This document shows positions 59,795 through 64,000 of a DNA stretch of 64,000 bases, piece by piece. The position numbers and the translations under genes were made by a program. The notes beneath the pieces are model-generated. The model was given only the letters and a program-made list of their open reading frames with translations, made no database searches and was not told the origin of the DNA. The DNA is taken from positions 1 to 64,000 of the forward strand of contig CALXCP010000004.1 in assembly GCA_944386845.1 (NCBI GenBank). Reading direction: 5' to 3'. Origin of the DNA: an uncultured Oscillospiraceae bacterium (GTDB lineage: Bacteria > Bacillota > Clostridia > Oscillospirales > Oscillospiraceae). Within the stretch, counting starts at the first letter, position 1; each line of letters starts with the position of its first letter.

Positions 59795-61102
59795 TCAGCC
59801 TGCCACGTAGTTGGGCAGCCACAGGGCGGCCTGCGGGAAGATGATGATGATGGCGATGGCCACGATCATGCCGCAGACCATGGGCGCCACGCCCTTGAAG
59901 ATGCTCCAGAGCGGGACGTCCTTTGCCACGCCGGCCACGATGTACACGTTCATGCCCACGGGCGGGGTGATCAGGCCGCACTCCATGACCATGATCATCA
60001 CGACGCCGTACCAGACCATGTCGAAGCCCAGGGCCTCCATGATGGGCTGGAAGATGGGCACGGTCAGCATGACCATGGCCAGGGAGTCCATGAAGCAGCC
60101 CAGGATGACGTACATGATGATGACGGCGACCAGCACGACATAGCGGTTGACGCCCAGGCCGGTGATGAAGTCGGCCATGGTCATGGGCAGACGGCTGAAG
60201 GCCAGGAACTGACCGAACACGTAGGCGCCGATCAGGATGAAGAGCACCATACCGGTGGTCTTCAGGGTGTCACGCAGGCAGGCCACGAAGCTCTTCCAGG
60301 TCAGCTGACGCTTGAAGGCCATGAACAGCAGGCCCACGAAGGCGCCCACGCAGGAGGCCTCGTTGGCGGACAGCAGGCCGGAGAACATGCCGCCGATGAC
60401 GATCGCGAAGAGGATGATCATGCCCAGGCCGCCCTTGATGGCGATGATCTTCTCCTTCCAGGTGTACTTGATCTCGTTCTTGGGAGCCAGGGAGGGCTTC
60501 ACGTGAACGGTGATCGCGATGGCGATGATGTAGCAGATGGCCAGGATGATGCCGGGGATGATGCCGGCGGCAAACAGCTTGCCGATGGACTGGCCGGCCA
60601 CGATGCCGTAGATGATGAAGCCGGTGGAGGGCGGGATCAGGATGCCCAGGGTGCCGCCGGCGGCGATGGAGCCGCAGGCCATGCCGGGATTGTAGTTGTA
60701 CTTCTTCATCTCAGGCAGCGCCACGACGCCCATGGTGGCGGCGGTGGCGGCGGTGGAGCCGCAGATGGCGGAGAAGGCGGCGCAGGCCGCCACGGTGGCC
60801 ATGGCCAGGCCGCCGCGCAGGCTGCCCAGCCACTTGTTCGCGAAGTCGAACAGATCCGACGATATGCCTGACATATACGCGAATTGTCCCATCAACACGA
60901 ACAGCGGGATGACAGCGAAGGAATAGGTCGTCGCCTGTGTGAAGGGCACGGTGCTGAACACGGTCATGGCCGGCGTGAAGCCGCGGAAGAACCACACGCC
61001 GAAGAACCCGACCGCCATCATCGCCGCGCCGATGTTCATACCGGCAACGAGGAGGATCAGCAAGATGATGATGCCGATCACAGCGATCATAGTGTTGCTC
61101 AA
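59795..61102 (-). CDS. dctM: TRAP transporter large permease (DctM), second locus
   Basis: 435 residues from TTG 61102, with GGGGG 9 bp upstream; the frame is open further upstream but without coding features. About 12 membrane segments. DctM blocks SFAVIPLFVLMGQFAYMSG, ACAAFSAICGSTAATAATMG, GILIPPSTGFIIYG, ANEASCVGAFVGLLF and LITPPVGMNVYIVAG. First gene of the operon; its 5' region (61103-61590) carries three palindromes and the divergent LysR gene. Confidence 0.93.
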   Translation of the reverse strand: MSNTMIAVIGIIILLILLVAGMNIGAAMMAVGFFGVWFFRGFTPAMTVFSTVPFTQATTYSFAVIPLFVLMGQFAYMSGISSDLFDFANKWLGSLRGGLAMATVAACAAFSAICGSTAATAATMGVVALPEMKKYNYNPGMACGSIAAGGTLGILIPPSTGFIIYGIVAGQSIGKLFAAGIIPGIILAICYIIAIAITVHVKPSLAPKNEIKYTWKEKIIAIKGGLGMIILFAIVIGGMFSGLLSANEASCVGAFVGLLFMAFKRQLTWKSFVACLRDTLKTTGMVLFILIGAYVFGQFLAFSRLPMTMADFITGLGVNRYVVLVAVIIMYVILGCFMDSLAMVMLTVPIFQPIMEALGFDMVWYGVVMIMVMECGLITPPVGMNVYIVAGVAKDVPLWSIFKGVAPMVCGMIVAIAIIIIFPQAALWLPNYVAG

Positions 61103-61198
61103 GTTTTCTACCCCCTGTGTTTGAACTCGAATGCGTTTCCTTGACCTGTGGACGCCGCCTTTCGTCAGAGACTTCCGCTTCCTCTCACCAAGGGCGAT

Positions 61199-61277
61199 GT
61201 CCGCAGATCTGCGGACAGGCGAAAGGGGCACGCCCCTTTCGGATCTTGCGGCGGATCGTCATTTTGCGCAAAATGAC
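61199..61277. repeat. Three consecutive palindromes upstream of the second TRAP operon
   Basis: GTCCGCAGATCTGCGGAC (61199-61216) is a perfect 18-bp palindrome. CGAAAGGGGC/GCCCCTTTCG (61220-61241) is a 10-bp stem. GTCATTTTGCGCAAAATGAC (61258-61277) is a perfect 20-bp palindrome. They lie 97-175 bp before the dctM start. They could be operators, or hairpins in a 5' leader if the TRAP transcript begins beyond 61280. Confidence 0.7.
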
Positions 61278-61375
61278 CCCGCCTCGAACCGTCTGTATTC
61301 TATCATTCTTCCCTCCAAAAATCTAATATTCTTTTGATTATTTTTCACATAACCCTTTATTTATGTTGGCATCTG

Positions 61376-61384
61376 TGTTATAAT
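61376..61384 (+). promoter_or_regulatory. Extended -10 promoter of the second LysR gene
   Basis: TG-T-TATAAT (61376-61384), with no good -35 in place. It gives a leader of about 200 bases before the start codon; that leader is very GC-rich and I see no gene in it. Confidence 0.5.
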
Positions 61385-61590
61385 GTCCTGGCAATGGAGC
61401 GGCGCTGTCCCCGGGGGGCGGACGGGCCGGGAGCCTCTGCGCCCCAGCCGTTCCCGCCCCCGGGGCGGCGGAGCTCTCTCCCCCGCCCCTCCGGCGGGCC
61501 GGAGGGGCGGGCCGCCGAAAACGGGCGCCGGAGGCTCCGGACGGCTGAAAATTTTTTTCTTCTCCATACCTATGAAACGGGGTGCGATCT

Positions 61591-62490
61591 ATGACACAGG
61601 CGCAGATCTCCTGCTTCCTGGCGGTGGCCAACTGCCTCAGCTTCTCCAAGGCCGCCCAGGAGCTCTACATCTCCCAGCCCGCGGTGAGCAAGCAGGTGGC
61701 CCTCATGGAGCAGGAGTTCGGGGTCCCCCTCTTCGACCGGACCCGGAAGACCATCCAGCTCACCGAGGCGGGCCGGCTGTTCTATCAGCTCTTCTCCCAG
61801 TTCAACGCCGACCTGAAGGCCACGCTGGAGAAGGTGCAGGCCCTGGAGGTCACCCGCCGGGGAGAGGTGCACATCGGGTGCACCATCAACTGGGACATCT
61901 CCAACCTCTACAGCCCCATCCAGACCTTTTTCAGCCAGAAGTACCCCCAACTGAAGCTGTTCTGGGACGGGTACTTCTTCGACGACCTGATCCCCGCCCT
62001 GAAGAGCGGGAAGGTGGACGTGATCTTCTCCCTGGACATCTTTCTGCAGGACTACCCCGAGCTGGTGACCCGGAACCTGACCAAGATCCGGAGCATCCTG
62101 CTCTACTCCGCCCAGCACCCGACGGCCCAGGCGGGGCGGCCCGCCCTCCAGGACTTCCGGGACGACACCTTCTTCATGCCCTACACCAAGACCAGCAAGG
62201 CCCTGCGGGAGAGCATCGTCCAGGAGTGCATGGAGGCGGGTTTCTCCCCCAAGATGGTGAACAGCCCCGACTACTCCTCCATGCTCCTGCAGATCCAGAG
62301 CGGCGCCGGCGTCATGGTCACCGACGAGTGGATGATGTCCAAGAACAACTCCCTCTTCGGCCACCTGAACATGGGCTATGAGCACACGGTGGGGGTGGCC
62401 TACCTCCAGAACGGCGAGAACGTGTCCAAGAACCTGTTCATCAGCGAGCTGCTCTTCTACTACAAGCAGATCTTCCACCCGGAGGGGTGA
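61591..62490 (+). CDS. LysR-family regulator, second TRAP locus
   Basis: 299 residues from ATG 61591 (a GTG three codons upstream has no ribosome site). HTH at residues 1-60 (AQISCFLAVANCLSFSKAAQELYISQPAVSKQVALMEQEFGVPLF). The effector domain follows. Divergent from the TRAP operon and convergent with the molybdopterin oxidoreductase genes. It may control both. Confidence 0.93.
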   Translation: MTQAQISCFLAVANCLSFSKAAQELYISQPAVSKQVALMEQEFGVPLFDRTRKTIQLTEAGRLFYQLFSQFNADLKATLEKVQALEVTRRGEVHIGCTINWDISNLYSPIQTFFSQKYPQLKLFWDGYFFDDLIPALKSGKVDVIFSLDIFLQDYPELVTRNLTKIRSILLYSAQHPTAQAGRPALQDFRDDTFFMPYTKTSKALRESIVQECMEAGFSPKMVNSPDYSSMLLQIQSGAGVMVTDEWMMSKNNSLFGHLNMGYEHTVGVAYLQNGENVSKNLFISELLFYYKQIFHPEG

Positions 62491-62593
62491 GGCGATCTCC
62501 CACCGGGGCGATATACATTATAATAATATGGAAGCGCTGTTTTCCCCTGCGAAAAAAAGCCCCGGGACCGGACGCCGGTCCACGGCGAAGCGG

Positions 62594-62614
62594 GAGCCTC
62601 CCGATGGGAGGCTC
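62594..62614. terminator. Hairpin between LysR and the oxidoreductase genes
   Basis: 9-bp stem GAGCCTCCC/GGGAGGCTC around loop GAT, then TCTCTT. It is between convergent genes; a weak T-tract on the plus side. Confidence 0.5.
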
Positions 62615-62626
62615 TCTCTTCACGGC

Positions 62627-63439
62627 TCACGCCTTTTTCATGGGCAGGTCGCCCACGTTGAGGTCCTTTTCGGTGTCCAGCCCCTCCAGCAGGATGGGCT
62701 GATACCCGGGGGCGGTGATGCGCAGGTCATACCGGCCCACCGGCAGGTCCCGGAACCAGAAGTCGCCGAAATCGTCGGTGGCCACGTCCCAGTTCTTGGC
62801 CCCGTCGCTGAGGTGGCAGCGGGCCCCCTCGATGATCTCCTGCTCCTCCGGGTCGAAGAGGGTGCCGGCGATGAACCGGCCGGGGATGTTCCGGTAGTAG
62901 ACCTTGGGGCCCAGGCCCAGCTCGGGCTTGAGGACCTCGGCCCCCCGGATCAGGTCCTTGAGCTCCTCCTCCTCGCCGAAGCGCAGGGCGTCGGTGGGGC
63001 AGGCCTCCACGCAGCGGGGCACCTTCTCCCCGTTGTCCAGCAGGTGGGCGCAGCCGGTGCACTTCTGGGGGAGCTGGAGCTCCTCGTTCCAGTAGACGGC
63101 CCCATAGGGGCAGGCGTCCACGATCTGCCTCTGGCCCACGGCCTTCTCCGGGTCGATGATCACCAGGCCGTCGTCCCGGCGGTAGACCGCGCCGTCCCTG
63201 GCGGCGGCCATGCAGGGGGCGTTGGCGCAGTGGTTGCACATTTGGGAGATATAGTGGATCTTCACCTTGGGCATGGTGCCGCCCACGTGCTCCTCCACCC
63301 TGCACCAGAACTGCCCGATCTCGGGCTGGGGCTTGGCGTAGGGGGTCCAGTCATTGCCGCAGTGCTCGTCCTTGCAGGCCAGCTGGCAGTTATAGCAGCC
63401 GGTGCACCGGGCCACATCCACATAAAATACCTTTGCCAT
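62627..63439 (-). CDS. Iron-sulfur subunit of a molybdopterin oxidoreductase, transhydroxylase-beta-like
   Basis: 270 residues. Four-cysteine ferredoxin motifs in order: RCTGCYNCQLACKDEH, CNHCANAPCM, CPYGAV, CTGCAHLL and CVEACPTDAL. These fit three [4Fe-4S] clusters. A C-terminal beta domain over residues 190-265 (GRFIAGTLFDPEEQ..DDFGDFWFRDLPVGRYDLRI) is Cna/carboxypeptidase-regulatory-like. This domain order is known from pyrogallol-phloroglucinol transhydroxylase beta. It starts 1 bp after the alpha subunit. DMSO-reductase-type subunit B is the looser alternative. Confidence 0.82.
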   Translation of the reverse strand: MAKVFYVDVARCTGCYNCQLACKDEHCGNDWTPYAKPQPEIGQFWCRVEEHVGGTMPKVKIHYISQMCNHCANAPCMAAARDGAVYRRDDGLVIIDPEKAVGQRQIVDACPYGAVYWNEELQLPQKCTGCAHLLDNGEKVPRCVEACPTDALRFGEEEELKDLIRGAEVLKPELGLGPKVYYRNIPGRFIAGTLFDPEEQEIIEGARCHLSDGAKNWDVATDDFGDFWFRDLPVGRYDLRITAPGYQPILLEGLDTEKDLNVGDLPMKKA

Positions 63440-63440
63440 C

Positions 63441-64000
63441 TCAGTTGCCCTCCTTATCGGCGTCGATGAGCCAGCCCTCCAGGCAGACGCCGGTGGCGTA
63501 GTCCACCTTGCGGGCGAAGGCCTCGGGGTGATCCCGCTTCCAGCCCTCCATCTCCTCGTCGGTGACCTTGGCCACCTCCACCAGGAAGCCGCTGGTGGCC
63601 ATGCCGGTGCAGTTCTTGGAGGTCATGCCGGTGGGGGTGATGGAGTTGATGCAGCCGCCCCGGTCCAGCCAGCCGGGGATGATGGGATCCAGCCGGGAGC
63701 CGTGGTCCACATAGCAGGTGCGCACGTTCAGCCGCTCGGTGACGTAGGCGCCGCACAGGACGATGCCCCGCTCGTTGAACACCTTGACGATGTCGCCGTG
63801 CTGGATGCCGCGCTTTTCGGCCTCCGCGGGGTTGAGCCACACGGGCTCGTACTGATAGCCGTCCTTGCCGCGGATCTTCATGGTCTCCACCTCGCGGTTC
63901 CAGACGATGTCGTCGCACTGGGCGTGGACGCGCCAGCGGCCGTGGTTGGACATGCACAGCAGGGGGTACTTCTTGGCCCGCTCGCTGCTCAGCCGCTCGT
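63441..64000 (-). CDS. Molybdopterin oxidoreductase catalytic subunit, C-terminal part (runs off right edge)
   Basis: At least 186 residues of the C-terminal molybdopterin dinucleotide-binding domain: the frame continues to the edge (SERAKKYPLLCMSNHGRWRVHAQ). Then EVETMKIRGKDGYQYEPVWLNPAEAEKRGIQHGDIVKVFNERG, and CVDHG-like CYVDHGSRLDPI. H-x-R-x-H-x-Q and N-P-x-D/E-A-x-x-x-G-I-x-x-G-D are hallmark blocks of the DMSO-reductase superfamily. Context with the Cna-domain iron-sulfur subunit points to the transhydroxylase group. Confidence 0.82.
   Translation of the reverse strand, partial: ERLSSERAKKYPLLCMSNHGRWRVHAQCDDIVWNREVETMKIRGKDGYQYEPVWLNPAEAEKRGIQHGDIVKVFNERGIVLCGAYVTERLNVRTCYVDHGSRLDPIIPGWLDRGGCINSITPTGMTSKNCTGMATSGFLVEVAKVTDEEMEGWKRDHPEAFARKVDYATGVCLEGWLIDADKEGN

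Overview
The window comes from a GC-rich, low-motility-type Firmicute, most probably an Oscillospiraceae gut anaerobe of the Flavonifractor/Lawsonibacter/Pseudoflavonifractor kind. This is an inference. It rests on the high GC content, strong AGGAGG ribosome sites, a CIRCE-controlled groES-groEL operon, TRAP transporters, selenium-dependent molybdenum hydroxylase accessory genes and the general gene style. No ribosomal RNA is present to confirm it. Nearly all the DNA is coding, and genes are packed into operons with 1-17 base overlaps.

Region 1-8.3 kb: a minus-strand operon (ABC ATPase, ABC-2 permease, GldG-like auxiliary protein, DUF4340 protein, HlyD-type adaptor that runs off the left edge) sits downstream of an OmpR/histidine kinase pair. 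The response-regulator gene and the ABC operon share a promoter architecture of direct repeats 11 bp apart followed by a -10 element exactly 10 bp on. This identifies a likely regulon. Region 8.4-13 kb: groL, groS with CIRCE, a diacylglycerol-kinase-like lipid kinase and a THUMP-type RNA methyltransferase, with two (AATTAGGA)n-arm palindromic repeats between them. Region 13-19 kb: NfeD/SPFH membrane pair, TlpA-CcdA thiol-redox operon, an HTH/zinc-ribbon regulator and an alpha/beta hydrolase.

Region 19.2-28.5 kb: one nine-gene plus-strand operon for a surface glycan or glycolipid. It holds two large polytopic GT-C-like proteins, an FAD oxidoreductase, two GT2 enzymes, a pair of half-size EamA proteins resembling ArnE/ArnF, an NAD-dependent epimerase and a TIM-barrel sugar isomerase. 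A GtrA/GtrB pair follows on the other strand. Region 30.8-36.5 kb: MFS transporter, S1-domain protein, DUF951-hisC-radical SAM operon, sfsA, CYTH protein.

Region 36.8-49.9 kb: a selenium/molybdenum island. It carries a MocA-ModE fusion, a DUF3343 Se/S-carrier-like protein, YedF, YedE, a cysteine desulfurase, SelD, YqeB, YqeC, a TRAP transporter, a fused [2Fe-2S]-Mo selenium-dependent hydroxylase (xanthine dehydrogenase family) and a divergent LysR regulator. No selA, selB or tRNA-Sec is seen, so the selenium is probably used as a labile Mo cofactor ligand. Region 50-52.7 kb: a small scar of mobile DNA next to tRNA-Thr(CGT), with a Phd-Doc toxin-antitoxin pair, a truncated tRNA 3' end, a recombinase C-terminal remnant, a cluster of DnaA-box-like sites and a partial tsaD duplication. 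Region 52.7-57.5 kb: tsaD, an acetyltransferase, rimI, polA. Region 57.8-64 kb: a second TRAP transporter, a LysR regulator and the start of a molybdopterin oxidoreductase pair resembling pyrogallol-phloroglucinol transhydroxylase, running off the right edge.
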